Assembly (NCBI GenBank): GCA_009379845.1
Contig: WHSZ01000016.1
Span: 27,025-91,024, forward strand
Direction of reading: 5' to 3'
From: Pseudonocardiaceae bacterium
GTDB lineage: Bacteria; Actinomycetota; Actinomycetes; Mycobacteriales; Pseudonocardiaceae
DNA: 64,000 bases
Shown here: positions 34,539 through 42,164 of the stretch, one piece after another
Position numbering within the stretch: position 1 is the stretch's first letter
Layout: every line of letters begins with the position of its first letter
Notes under the pieces: model-generated
The model's database searches: none
What the model was told of the DNA's origin: nothing
What the model saw: the letters and a program-made list of their open reading frames with translations, nothing else
Position numbers and translations under genes: made by a program

Positions 34539-34571
34539 GTTTCCGGCGCTCGCGGGGAATCCGCCGGAAAC
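34539..34571. promoter_or_regulatory. Stem-loop in the pepM leader
   Basis: Perfect 10-base arms, GTTTCCGGCG (34539-34548) and CGCCGGAAAC (34562-34571), enclose a 13-base loop, 90 bases before the pepM start codon. No run of T follows, so it may be a leader structure or operator instead of a terminator. Confidence 0.4.
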
Positions 34572-34660
34572 ATTCGGTCGATCCTGCCCCGATCACGGCT
34601 TTCGGAATAGCACGTAGCGTCCGGAATTAGTGATCTTCATGTGCCGTGTGTAGGTAGGCG

Positions 34661-35533
34661 ATGGAAAAAACAAGTGTGCCGACGCTCGGGGAACCGGATG
34701 ACTGGTTCTTTCCAAATGGCAACGTCCGTGTTGGTCTCGGAGTGTACGACGGTTTATCCACGCTGGTCGCCGAGAAAGTGAACGTCGACTTTCTCTGGTT
34801 GAGCAGTTTCTGCGTGTCCGCGTCACTCGGCCGCCCGGATTCCGGGGTGCTCGACGCTTCCGAGATGGCGAATCTCGTGCGGACGGTGGTTACCACGACT
34901 CATTATCCGGTGGTGGTGGACATGGATTCCGGATACGGCGACGCCTTGAAGGTATCGCTTGCCACCCGGATGATCGAGCAATCCGGGGCGAGCGCGGTGT
35001 GTATCGAGGACAACCCACTGGTCAAGAGATCCAGCCTGTATCACGTCGACGGTAGGACGCTGGCCAGCATCGAGGAACACGAAGAGCGAATCCACGCGGC
35101 CCGCAGGGGATTGATCGCCGGGTGCCGGCTGATCGCCCGCACCGAGGCACTGGTAGCCGGCCATGGCATCGACGAGGCGCTGGAACGTGCGCATCGTTAC
35201 GTCGAAGCGGGCGCGGACGCCGTGTTCGTGCAAGCCACCAAAGCCGACAACGGTGACGAGTTGCTCGAGTTCTGCTCGAAGTGGGGCCGGCGAACGCCGA
35301 TTTTCCTCGCGCCGACACGGTATCCGCAGCTCGAAGCCAAGGACTACACGGCATGTGGTGCCACACATTGGATTTTCGCCAACCATGCCATCCGGGCCGC
35401 CTTCCGGGCGATGGACCTGACCCTGCGGCAGGTGGAGAACGTGAAAACCGGCCCGGTGCCACAACTCGACGATCAGATCGCGTCGGTTCGGGAGATCGCG
35501 AACACGCTTGGCGCCCGCGCGGTGGATGGGTGA
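34661..35533 (+). CDS. Phosphoenolpyruvate mutase-like enzyme (PEP mutase/isocitrate lyase superfamily)
   Basis: PEP mutase makes the C-P bond by converting PEP to phosphonopyruvate, the first step of nearly all phosphonate pathways. The TIM-barrel landmarks are present: SASLGRPD (Asp60), VVDMDSGYGD (Asp87, Asp89), CIEDN (Glu116) and ARTEAL (Arg160). The signature EDK-x5-NS, residues 116-125, reads EDN-PLVKR-SS. Its Lys and Asn are changed to Asn and Ser, while the gating-loop Lys (Lys122) is kept. Those changes could weaken mutase activity or shift it toward phosphonopyruvate hydrolysis. The operon, with the decarboxylase directly downstream, favours a mutase. The ATG at 34661 follows GTAGGTAGG; 290 residues. 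Confidence 0.75.
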   Translation: MEKTSVPTLGEPDDWFFPNGNVRVGLGVYDGLSTLVAEKVNVDFLWLSSFCVSASLGRPDSGVLDASEMANLVRTVVTTTHYPVVVDMDSGYGDALKVSLATRMIEQSGASAVCIEDNPLVKRSSLYHVDGRTLASIEEHEERIHAARRGLIAGCRLIARTEALVAGHGIDEALERAHRYVEAGADAVFVQATKADNGDELLEFCSKWGRRTPIFLAPTRYPQLEAKDYTACGATHWIFANHAIRAAFRAMDLTLRQVENVKTGPVPQLDDQIASVREIANTLGARAVDG

Positions 35534-35539
35534 GCGGAC

Positions 35540-36034
35540 GTGCCGCCCCGCGAAACCGGCGCCGGCCTCGTCGACGAGCTCATCCGGGAACGCTGGGACT
35601 ATTTCAGCGGCGTGCCCTGCTCACTGCTGAAAGGTGCGTTCTCCCGGCTGGAAAACCTGGCTGCGGACGAGCCGGCAAGCTACCTGCCGGCGCCGAGGGA
35701 AGAAGTCGCCGTGGCGGCCGCGGCCGGCGCGTATCTGGCCGGCCGGAATCCCGTCGTGCTGATGCAGAATTCTGGCCTTGGTTACTGCCTCAACACGCTC
35801 ACCTCACTGCTGCTGATCTACCGCATCCCGCTGGTTCTGATCATCAGCTGGCGGGGACACGGAGCGGACGCCGTGGAACACGTCGTCATCGGTGAGGCGA
35901 TCCCGCGGCTGCTCGATGACGTGCACATCGCCCATCGGGTCATGGACGACGTGCACGGCGCGGTCAGCTGGTCAACCGCGAAAGCGACCGAGACGCGAAG
36001 GCCGGTCGCCATCCTGGTCAAGGAGGCGATATGA
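35540..36034 (+). CDS. Phosphonopyruvate decarboxylase, alpha (TPP pyrimidine-binding) subunit
   Basis: This is the N-terminal half of a thiamine diphosphate decarboxylase as a separate 164-residue chain. Segments GVPCSLLKGAFSRLE, EEVAVAAAAGAYLAG (the catalytic Glu of the PYR domain), PVVLMQNSGLGYCLNTLTSL, YRIPLVLIISWRG and EHVVIGE match phosphonopyruvate decarboxylase. That enzyme drives the unfavourable mutase step by making phosphonoacetaldehyde. Sulfopyruvate decarboxylase (ComDE) is also split in this way, but the neighbours decide for phosphonate. The GTG at 35540 is six bases after the pepM stop; its own stop overlaps the beta gene. Confidence 0.82.
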   Translation: MPPRETGAGLVDELIRERWDYFSGVPCSLLKGAFSRLENLAADEPASYLPAPREEVAVAAAAGAYLAGRNPVVLMQNSGLGYCLNTLTSLLLIYRIPLVLIISWRGHGADAVEHVVIGEAIPRLLDDVHIAHRVMDDVHGAVSWSTAKATETRRPVAILVKEAI

Positions 36035-36627
36035 ACGAAGCCAGCCCGGCGCGGGTACTCGCGGAACTGGTGCGTGCCCTGCCGGACGCGCTGTTCGTCT
36101 CGACGTGCGGCTACCTCAGCCGGGACCTCCAACAGGTAGGCGACGGGCCGAACTTCTTCTACCTGGTCGGGTCCATGGGTGCGGCGCTTCCCGTTGGGCT
36201 GGCGTTGGCCCGGTGCGCTCAACGGGAACGCGTTGTGGTGATCGACGGTGACGGCTCGTTCCTGATGGGTATGAACTGCCTGCCGCTGGTCGGAGCGCAG
36301 GCGCCGGCGAACCTCGTACATGTCGTCATGGACAACGGCATGCACGAAAGCACCGGAGGCCAGCAGACCGCTGGAAACGCGTGCCGGGGAGTGACCGCGG
36401 CGATGAGTGCGGGCGGATACCCGCATGCACTGCTCGTCGAGGACGTCGCAGACCCGGTGGTGCGGGAGGCGCTGGGGAAGCCGGGACCAACCGGGATCCA
36501 CCTTCCCATCGCGCCGCGGGAGGCCATCGCGCCTCGCATCGCGCCGGAACCCGAAGAACTGGTTCGCCGCACCCGCAAGCTCATCGCGAACAATCGCTCG
36601 AACCACCCCGGGGAGGTAGGCCCATGA
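36031..36627 (+). CDS. Phosphonopyruvate decarboxylase, beta (TPP diphosphate-binding) subunit
   Basis: This is the C-terminal half of the decarboxylase (198 residues). It carries the diphosphate-binding motif GDGSFLMGMNCLPLVG, ending about 26 residues later in MDNGMHESTGGQ. The sequence VGSMGAALPVGLALAR precedes it, and HESTGGQ is characteristic of phosphonopyruvate and sulfopyruvate decarboxylases. The ATG overlaps the alpha stop by four bases, and the TGA overlaps the next gene in the same way, so equal synthesis of the two chains is expected. Confidence 0.82.
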   Translation: MNEASPARVLAELVRALPDALFVSTCGYLSRDLQQVGDGPNFFYLVGSMGAALPVGLALARCAQRERVVVIDGDGSFLMGMNCLPLVGAQAPANLVHVVMDNGMHESTGGQQTAGNACRGVTAAMSAGGYPHALLVEDVADPVVREALGKPGPTGIHLPIAPREAIAPRIAPEPEELVRRTRKLIANNRSNHPGEVGP

Positions 36628-37991
36628 AGGACGCGACGTATCTTCAGCTCGTCGGGTCGCGAATTCTGTCCGAGGCGAATGACTTGAAACGCGATTCGCG
36701 CGCGCTGGCAGCCGAAATCCGCCTGGACCACGCCACCGTCGAGGATGTGCTTTCCGGCCGCGGCAGTGACCAGGACACAGAGGACGTCATTCGCCGGATG
36801 AGTGACACCTATCCCATCGACGAAGCCGATCTGCGGATCATCAAGGACGACTGCGAAGCCGGAGTCAAACTCATGCGGGCGGAGGATTCCCGCAAGACCA
36901 GCAGGATCTTCCGGCGGCCCGACCGGGACGGCCGGCTCGAGCCGTACTACGAGTACCGCGACACGGCGTTCTCCCGGCTCTCACCGTTTCGCCCGGAATG
37001 GATCCGCGAGCTGCGAGTGGTGCCGGATCGCGATCCGCACAACCCGGATGTCGCCTTCAACAACGGACATTTCCTGCACCAATACAGCATGTATGTCGGC
37101 CCCGTGAACCACTACTGGGACGTCGACGGCAAGCGCTACTGCGAACCGATGTACACCGGCGACTCCAGCTACACGACGCCGTTCCGGCCGCACACCTTCA
37201 CCAGCCGGTCGGAAACCGAACGGGCGCTCATTCTGGCCGTGACGTTCGGTGGCAACGTGCGTCGCGCCCAGCGGGAGCTGTACGCGCTCGGGTCCCGCGC
37301 GGAGCGCTACCTCCTCGATCAGGACACACCGAGTGACGCGACGAAAAGCCTTGTCCGGCAGTACTTGCGAGACTCCGCGCTCAGCCTCGCTCAGCTCGAC
37401 GCGGACCTGCGGCGAGCGGGGAGCACGCTGTCCGCGCGGGACGCGGTAGCGGGCGATGCGCCGCTCACCGCGACGGATATCGAGGATCTGGCCGACGTGC
37501 TCGGCGTGACCACCAGAGACCTCCAGGTGCCGGTCTTCGACGACACCGACGAGGTGATCATGCGGCACCGCCGAGCCGAAGACGCCTATCCTTACCCGGA
37601 GCCGACGGACCATCGCTACACCGTTCGGCCGATGATCCGCACCGCCAAGATGCCGGCGATGCGGGGTTTCACCGCCAGGGTCGTCAGCAGGGACGCGGAC
37701 CTGGATTCCGGATTCACCAGCAGCCTGCATGGCTGGATCTACAATTACAGCGGCAATGCCACACGGTTGCGGTGGTCCGACGGCAGCACCGAACGGGAGA
37801 CGGTTGTGGAACCGGACGATTCGCTGTACGTCCAGCCGTTCGTCCGCTGCTCCTTCTCGCGGGTCGACGAGGAGCCGGCCGAGCTGTGCGTGGTCAGGGT
37901 GGCTGGCCACGTCGGCGGCGACACGCAACGCGAACTGTCCCACTTCCCGTCGATCAGCCGCGTCGTCCGGGAAGATCGGCGGTGGTTCTAG
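36624..37991 (+). CDS. Methylphosphonate synthase/hydroxyethylphosphonate dioxygenase-type iron oxygenase
   Basis: This non-haem iron enzyme cleaves the C-C bond of 2-hydroxyethylphosphonate with O2. MpnS gives methylphosphonate; HEPD gives hydroxymethylphosphonate. The protein has 455 residues: a helix-turn-helix-like N-terminal part (1-80), then a cupin segment FNNGHFLHQYSMYVGPVN and GDSSYTTPFRPHTF, then a second half with related folds. His149, Gln153 and His190 fit the 2-His-1-Gln iron triad reported for MpnS and for one HEPD. The residue six before His190, a Glu in the classical HEPD and Ile in MpnS as I recall, is Thr184. The product therefore cannot be assigned. The ATG overlaps the decarboxylase beta stop. 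Confidence 0.78.
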   Translation: MKDATYLQLVGSRILSEANDLKRDSRALAAEIRLDHATVEDVLSGRGSDQDTEDVIRRMSDTYPIDEADLRIIKDDCEAGVKLMRAEDSRKTSRIFRRPDRDGRLEPYYEYRDTAFSRLSPFRPEWIRELRVVPDRDPHNPDVAFNNGHFLHQYSMYVGPVNHYWDVDGKRYCEPMYTGDSSYTTPFRPHTFTSRSETERALILAVTFGGNVRRAQRELYALGSRAERYLLDQDTPSDATKSLVRQYLRDSALSLAQLDADLRRAGSTLSARDAVAGDAPLTATDIEDLADVLGVTTRDLQVPVFDDTDEVIMRHRRAEDAYPYPEPTDHRYTVRPMIRTAKMPAMRGFTARVVSRDADLDSGFTSSLHGWIYNYSGNATRLRWSDGSTERETVVEPDDSLYVQPFVRCSFSRVDEEPAELCVVRVAGHVGGDTQRELSHFPSISRVVREDRRWF

Positions 37992-37993
37992 CC

Positions 37994-39118
37994 GTGTCGG
38001 AAACGGCTCCACAGCGGCAGATCGTGCAGATCGAATGCGGCTGGAATCCGGTTCGGGTGCTGAGCGAGCGGGGCGCCGTCGACATGGCCGCGCGCAACGC
38101 GCGGTCGCCCGCTGTGCTCGTCATCGGCGGGCACAGTCGCCGGTCGGAGTTCGGGGAAGCCGCGAACCATCGGAAACGGTTGGTCGTCCCGTCCTCGAGG
38201 TGGAACTCGGTGCTGGCATTGGCGGCCGAGCTGCGCCGGTTACGACCGGGCAGCGTGGTCGCCGTCGGTGGCGGATCGGTGCTGGACGCTGCGAAGGTCG
38301 CCTGCGGCCTCGCCGGGTTGCCCGACGAGCCGGCGCTCGGCGATCTGGTCAACGGCACGATCCCGCTGCGCCGGACGATCGAGCTGTGGCAGATCCCGAC
38401 CACCGCAGGCACCGGTAGTGAGGTCACCAAGTGGTCGTCGATCTGGACCGAGGACGGTCGCAAGGTCAGCGTGGAAGCAGACGCGCTGTACGCCGACGTG
38501 GCCGTCCTCGATCCCGCGCTCACCGCGTCGATGGACGCGCGACTCACCGCGGCAACCGGACTCGACGCGCTCGGGCACGCGGTCGAGAGCATCTGGAGCA
38601 GGAACCACCGGCCGGAGACCGATCGCCTAGCCTGCCACGCGCTGGGGCTCATCGCCCGGCACTTGCCGGACGCGGTGTCCGGCCCGACGGCGCGGCACCG
38701 CACCGGGATGAGCTCGGCCGCGTTGCACGCCGGCCTGGCGCTGAGCTGGTGCCGGTCCACCGCGCCGCACGCGCTGAGCTACCCGTTCACCGGAGTCCTC
38801 GGCATCGAGCACGGTCTCGCGGTCGGTCTGATGCTGCTGGCGGTGCTGGAACCGACCGAGCGGATCGCGCCACAACGGGTGGAGCTGGCCGCGAACGCGC
38901 TCAGGATATCCGGCTCTTCCGGTTCGCGCGGGATCGCGGCGTTCGTCAAGGACATCTTCAGCCGCGCCGGGCTCACCGCCAGGCTGGGCGGGTTCGGAGT
39001 GACTCCGGAGTTCGTGGACCAGACGGTCGCGGCGGCCGCCGCGCAACCGCGATTCGCCAACCATCCGGACGGGCTCGACATGGATGAGGTGCGTGGCGCG
39101 CTACTGCGGCTGGTCTGA
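37994..39118 (+). CDS. Iron-containing alcohol dehydrogenase, phosphonoacetaldehyde reductase
   Basis: This group III (iron) alcohol dehydrogenase of 374 residues has VVAVGGGSVLDAAK (NAD site), PTTAGTGSEVTKWSSIW (the GSEVT-W-S/A pattern typical of PhpC-type phosphonoacetaldehyde reductases), VLDPALT, and the metal-site block TGLDALGHAVES with LGIEHG near 270. It would reduce phosphonoacetaldehyde to 2-hydroxyethylphosphonate, the substrate of the upstream oxygenase. The GTG at 37994 follows the oxygenase stop by two bases. A short copy of its codons for ARHLPDAVSGP lies upstream of pepM. Confidence 0.8.
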   Translation: MSETAPQRQIVQIECGWNPVRVLSERGAVDMAARNARSPAVLVIGGHSRRSEFGEAANHRKRLVVPSSRWNSVLALAAELRRLRPGSVVAVGGGSVLDAAKVACGLAGLPDEPALGDLVNGTIPLRRTIELWQIPTTAGTGSEVTKWSSIWTEDGRKVSVEADALYADVAVLDPALTASMDARLTAATGLDALGHAVESIWSRNHRPETDRLACHALGLIARHLPDAVSGPTARHRTGMSSAALHAGLALSWCRSTAPHALSYPFTGVLGIEHGLAVGLMLLAVLEPTERIAPQRVELAANALRISGSSGSRGIAAFVKDIFSRAGLTARLGGFGVTPEFVDQTVAAAAAQPRFANHPDGLDMDEVRGALLRLV

Positions 39119-39143
39119 GCAACCTTGCGGACAGCGTCCTCAC

Positions 39144-39162
39144 TTAGGTAAGGTATACCTAA
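39144..39162. promoter_or_regulatory. IdeR/DtxR-type iron box
   Basis: TTAGGTAAGGTATACCTAA is a 19-bp site with perfect 7-bp arms (TTAGGTA and TACCTAA) around five bases. This is the size and sequence expected for IdeR/DtxR (consensus TTAGGTTAGSCTAACCTAA). It is 34 bp before the methyltransferase start codon, where binding of iron-loaded repressor would block transcription. Confidence 0.75.
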
Positions 39163-39196
39163 GTTTGATCTGAGGGGCCACTGAGGGGCTTTGACC

Positions 39197-40060
39197 ATGC
39201 AAGAGTTGCCAGCAGGAGTCGCGTTGACAGCCATCGCCATGGCACAGGAGCGGCGCCTGGAGACCGAACGGACGGACGGCCTTGTTCACGACACGCTCGC
39301 CGAGATCTTTGTGGACCAGGCGCTCGCCTCGACCGCCGGCACGGCGCTGTCCTGGATGAATGACGGCCTCTCACTCGGCGACTTCTGCCCTGCCATGGGC
39401 GATTTCGTGGCCCTTCGCACCCGATACATGGACGATCGACTGCTGGCCCTGGTGCGGCGAGCGGCGGTGCGGCAAGTCGTCATCCCCGCGGCGGGGCTCG
39501 ATTGCCGCGCGTACCGGTTGCCGTGGCCGGCCGAGGCGGACGTTTTCGAGATCGACTTTCCCGCGGTGATCGAGTTCAAGCAACGCGCACTGGCCACCGC
39601 CGACCAGGTGCCGTCGAGCCGCCGGACGGCCATCCCAGCCGATCTGCGAGGCGACTGGACCGAAGCGTTGCTGCACGGCGGGTTCGACATACACCAGCCA
39701 GCGATATGGGTGATCGAAGGTCTGCTGATGTACCTGTCCGGTGCGGACGCGGAGCGGCTACTGCACAACGTCAACGCGGTCGCCGCACCGGGCAGCCACC
39801 TGATGGCCGATCATGCCTACCCGGCGGCACTGCGCAACGCCGCGTTCGCGTTGGGGCGTCAGACGTTGGACGGCAACGGTTCCGCTTTTCGCACCACGAT
39901 CGCGGATCCGGTGGGCTGGCTGGACGGGCACGGCTGGTCGGCGGGGGTCGCGAAACCGGCCGACCTCGTCAGCGAGCACGACCGTGAGCTGCCACCGGTT
40001 CTCGATCCGCGACGCCCCGACGCCCCGATTTTCTGGCTTGCCACCGCAACGAAGCGCTGA
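39197..40060 (+). CDS. Class I SAM-dependent methyltransferase (LCM/TIGR00027-like)
   Basis: The protein has 287 residues. The N-terminus ALTAIAMAQERRLETERTD and the core VVIPAAGLDCRAYRLPWP (SAM loop), VFEIDFPAVIEFKQ and WVIEGLLMYLSGADAERLL are the landmarks of the family related to leucine carboxyl methyltransferase. Many actinobacterial members methylate acids or hydroxyls of secondary metabolites. The ATG at 39197 has GAGGGG eight bases upstream. It follows the phosphonate operon but has its own promoter region with an iron box, so it may respond to iron separately. A role in modifying the phosphonate is possible but unproven. Confidence 0.75.
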   Translation: MQELPAGVALTAIAMAQERRLETERTDGLVHDTLAEIFVDQALASTAGTALSWMNDGLSLGDFCPAMGDFVALRTRYMDDRLLALVRRAAVRQVVIPAAGLDCRAYRLPWPAEADVFEIDFPAVIEFKQRALATADQVPSSRRTAIPADLRGDWTEALLHGGFDIHQPAIWVIEGLLMYLSGADAERLLHNVNAVAAPGSHLMADHAYPAALRNAAFALGRQTLDGNGSAFRTTIADPVGWLDGHGWSAGVAKPADLVSEHDRELPPVLDPRRPDAPIFWLATATKR

Positions 40061-40079
40061 CCGCGTTCCCGTTCGCCGA

Positions 40080-40345
40080 TCGCGCCCTCGGGCATCGCGA
40101 GTAACCGCGTTCGGCGCGGACCCGAGCCGTTCGTAGTTGTTCTCGACCGGTACCGGCCGGCGGTCGCGGATCATCCGGACGAGCCGCATCGCATGCCGCC
40201 CGTACTCGGGGTCGGTCAAATCGCGCACCGCCAGCGCCGTCGCGAGTTCATTCGTCCCCCGCGGTCGGCAGCACCAACCGGGGCAGGAAAATCGCCGAGC
40301 CGTCGGCATGAGACAGGGTGGCGGGGAAGCGCCGCAGGGCGCATG
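40080..40345 (-). pseudogene. Frameshifted gene remnant
   Basis: The 313-bp gap between the methyltransferase and ilvD holds protein-like sequence on the minus strand in two frames. LSHADGSAIFLPRLVLP runs to a stop at 40248-40250. From there ELATALAVRDLTDP continues in another frame, followed by HAMRLV and VPVENNYERLGSAPNAVTRD. The two parts join naturally if a frameshift near 40250 is repaired. No start or full domain remains. The parent family is not identified. Confidence 0.4.
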
Positions 40346-40373
40346 ATCACCGCAGCGACAAGAGGAGGATTCC

Positions 40374-42062
40374 ATGGCTGCCGATACCAACCAGCGAAGC
40401 GATATCAAGCCCCGCAGCCGGGATGTCACCGACGGCATGGAGCGGGCCGCCGCCCGGGGCATGTTGCGCGCCGTCGGCATGGGGGACGACGACTTCGCCA
40501 AGCCCCAGATCGGGATCGCCTCGTCATGGAACGAGATCACTCCGTGCAACCTCTCGCTGCAGCGGCTGGCCGATGCCAGCAAGCAAGGGGTGCACGGTGG
40601 CGGCGGGTATCCCTTGGAATTCGGCACCATCTCGGTGTCCGACGGCATCTCGATGGGTCACGAGGGCATGCACTTCTCGCTGGTGTCAAGGGAAGTCATC
40701 GCCGACTCGGTGGAAACCGTCGTGCAGGCCGAGCGTTTCGACGGGATGGTGCTGCTGGCCGGCTGCGACAAGAGCCTGCCGGGCATGTTGATGGCGGCTG
40801 CCCGGCTGGACCTGGCGGCGGTGTTCCTGTACGCCGGGTCGATCCTGCCCGGCACGGTGGACGGCAGGGAGGTCACCATCATCGACGCGTTCGAGGCGGT
40901 CGGCGCCTGCGCGAGGGGACTCATCTCCCGAGCCGAGGTCGACAAGGTGGAACGCGCCATCTGTCCCGGTGAGGGTGCGTGCGGCGGGATGTACACCGCG
41001 AACACCATGGCGTGCGTCGCCGAGGCGCTTGGCATGTCGCTACCCGGCTCGGCCAGCCCGCCGTCCGTCGACCGGCGCCGCGACCGATTCGCAAGGGCCA
41101 GCGGTGAGGCCGTCGTCGACATGCTGCGCGCCGGGCTCACCGCCCGCGCGATCTTGACGCGGGAGGCGTTCGAGAACGCGATCGCGGTGGTGATGGCGCT
41201 CGGCGGGTCGACCAACGCGGTGCTGCACCTGCTGGCCATCGCACACGAGGCCGACATCGAGCTGAACCTCGACGACTTCAACCGGATCGGCGACCGCGTG
41301 CCGCACCTCGCCGACGTGAAGCCGTTCGGCCGGCACGTGATGACGGCGGTTGACCGGGTCGGCGGTGTTCCGGTCGTGATGAAGGCCTTGCTGGACGCCG
41401 GGTTGCTGCACGGCGACTGCTTGACGGTGACCGGACGTACCGTCGCGGAGAACCTCGCCGAGCTGGCCCCACCCGACCTCGACGGCGAGGTGTTGCGCCG
41501 GCTGGCCGATCCGATCCACCCCACAGGCGGGCTGACGATCCTGCGCGGCAGCCTGGCCCCGGAAGGTGCGGTGGTGAAAAGCGCGGGCTTCGACTCCACG
41601 CGATTCGAGGGCACCGCGCGGGTTTTCGACGGCGAGCAGGCCGCGATGGACGCGCTCGGCGAGCTGAACAACGGCGATGTGGTGGTGATCCGCTATGAGG
41701 GTCCGCGCGGCGGCCCCGGAATGCGCGAGATGCTTGCCATCACCGGCGCGATCAAGGGAGCCGGCCTCGGCAAGGACGTGCTGCTGCTGACGGACGGCCG
41801 GTTTTCGGGTGGCACAACCGGTTTGTGCATCGGTCACGTCGCTCCCGAGGCCGCGCACGGCGGCCCGATCGCGCTGGTCGAGGACGGCGATCCGGTGGTG
41901 CTCGACATGGCCAAGCGGACGCTGGATCTCGGTGTGGACGACGCCGAACTGGCCAGGCGCGAGGAGAACTGGCAGCCGCCCGAGCAGGGCCGCCGCACCG
42001 GAGTGCTGAACAAGTACGCGCGGCTGGTCGGCTCGGCGGCGTACGGCGCCATCTGTTCCTAG
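40374..42062 (+). CDS. ilvD: Dihydroxy-acid dehydratase
   Basis: This is the third enzyme of valine/isoleucine synthesis, also needed for pantothenate. It dehydrates 2,3-dihydroxy acids to 2-keto acids in the cytosol. The cluster-binding cysteines are Cys58 (NEITPCN), Cys131 (AGCDKSLPG) and Cys203 ([14 protein letters not shown]). The C-terminal [12 protein letters not shown] and [17 protein letters not shown] blocks are intact. The ATG at 40374 is preceded by AGAGGAGG; 562 residues, as usual. It stands alone after a gene remnant. Confidence 0.95.
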   Translation: MAADTNQRSDIKPRSRDVTDGMERAAARGMLRAVGMGDDDFAKPQIGIASSWNEITPCNLSLQRLADASKQGVHGGGGYPLEFGTISVSDGISMGHEGMHFSLVSREVIADSVETVVQAERFDGMVLLAGCDKSLPGMLMAAARLDLAAVFLYAGSILPGTVDGREVTIIDAFEAVGACARGLISRAEVDKVERAICPGEGACGGMYTANTMACVAEALGMSLPGSASPPSVDRRRDRFARASGEAVVDMLRAGLTARAILTREAFENAIAVVMALGGSTNAVLHLLAIAHEADIELNLDDFNRIGDRVPHLADVKPFGRHVMTAVDRVGGVPVVMKALLDAGLLHGDCLTVTGRTVAENLAELAPPDLDGEVLRRLADPIHPTGGLTILRGSLAPEGAVVKSAGFDSTRFEGTARVFDGEQAAMDALGELNNGDVVVIRYEGPRGGPGMREMLAITGAIKGAGLGKDVLLLTDGRFSGGTTGLCIGHVAPEAAHGGPIALVEDGDPVVLDMAKRTLDLGVDDAELARREENWQPPEQGRRTGVLNKYARLVGSAAYGAICS

Positions 42063-42164
42063 CCGGTGCGGGGTTCACCGGTCAGGCAGCGGGGTGGCGA
42101 GGACTACGATCCGGAACCCGTATTCGCCGGCGGCCGCCGGCGGCGCGCACGGATCGGAGCCGGG

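Larger units (their letters stand above)
34060..34660. other. 601-bp region between the phn and phosphonate-biosynthesis operons
   Basis: No complete gene is seen. The region is visibly richer in A and T than its surroundings, especially 34260-34520. It contains three alternating arms, TCAGGT (34096-34101), CACCTGA (34114-34120) and TCAGGTG (34130-34136), which can form two exclusive hairpins and may end phn transcription. It also holds the reductase-like fragment at 34149-34196 and a 10-bp stem-loop at 34539-34571. The promoter of the pepM operon must lie here; TATAGT at about 34498-34503 is a possible -10. Confidence 0.5.

Noticed and set aside
34060..34660. Hidden small gene between the phn and pepM operons
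   Set aside because: No frame with a ribosome site and codon bias was found; only a fragment, hairpins and A/T-rich sequence are present.
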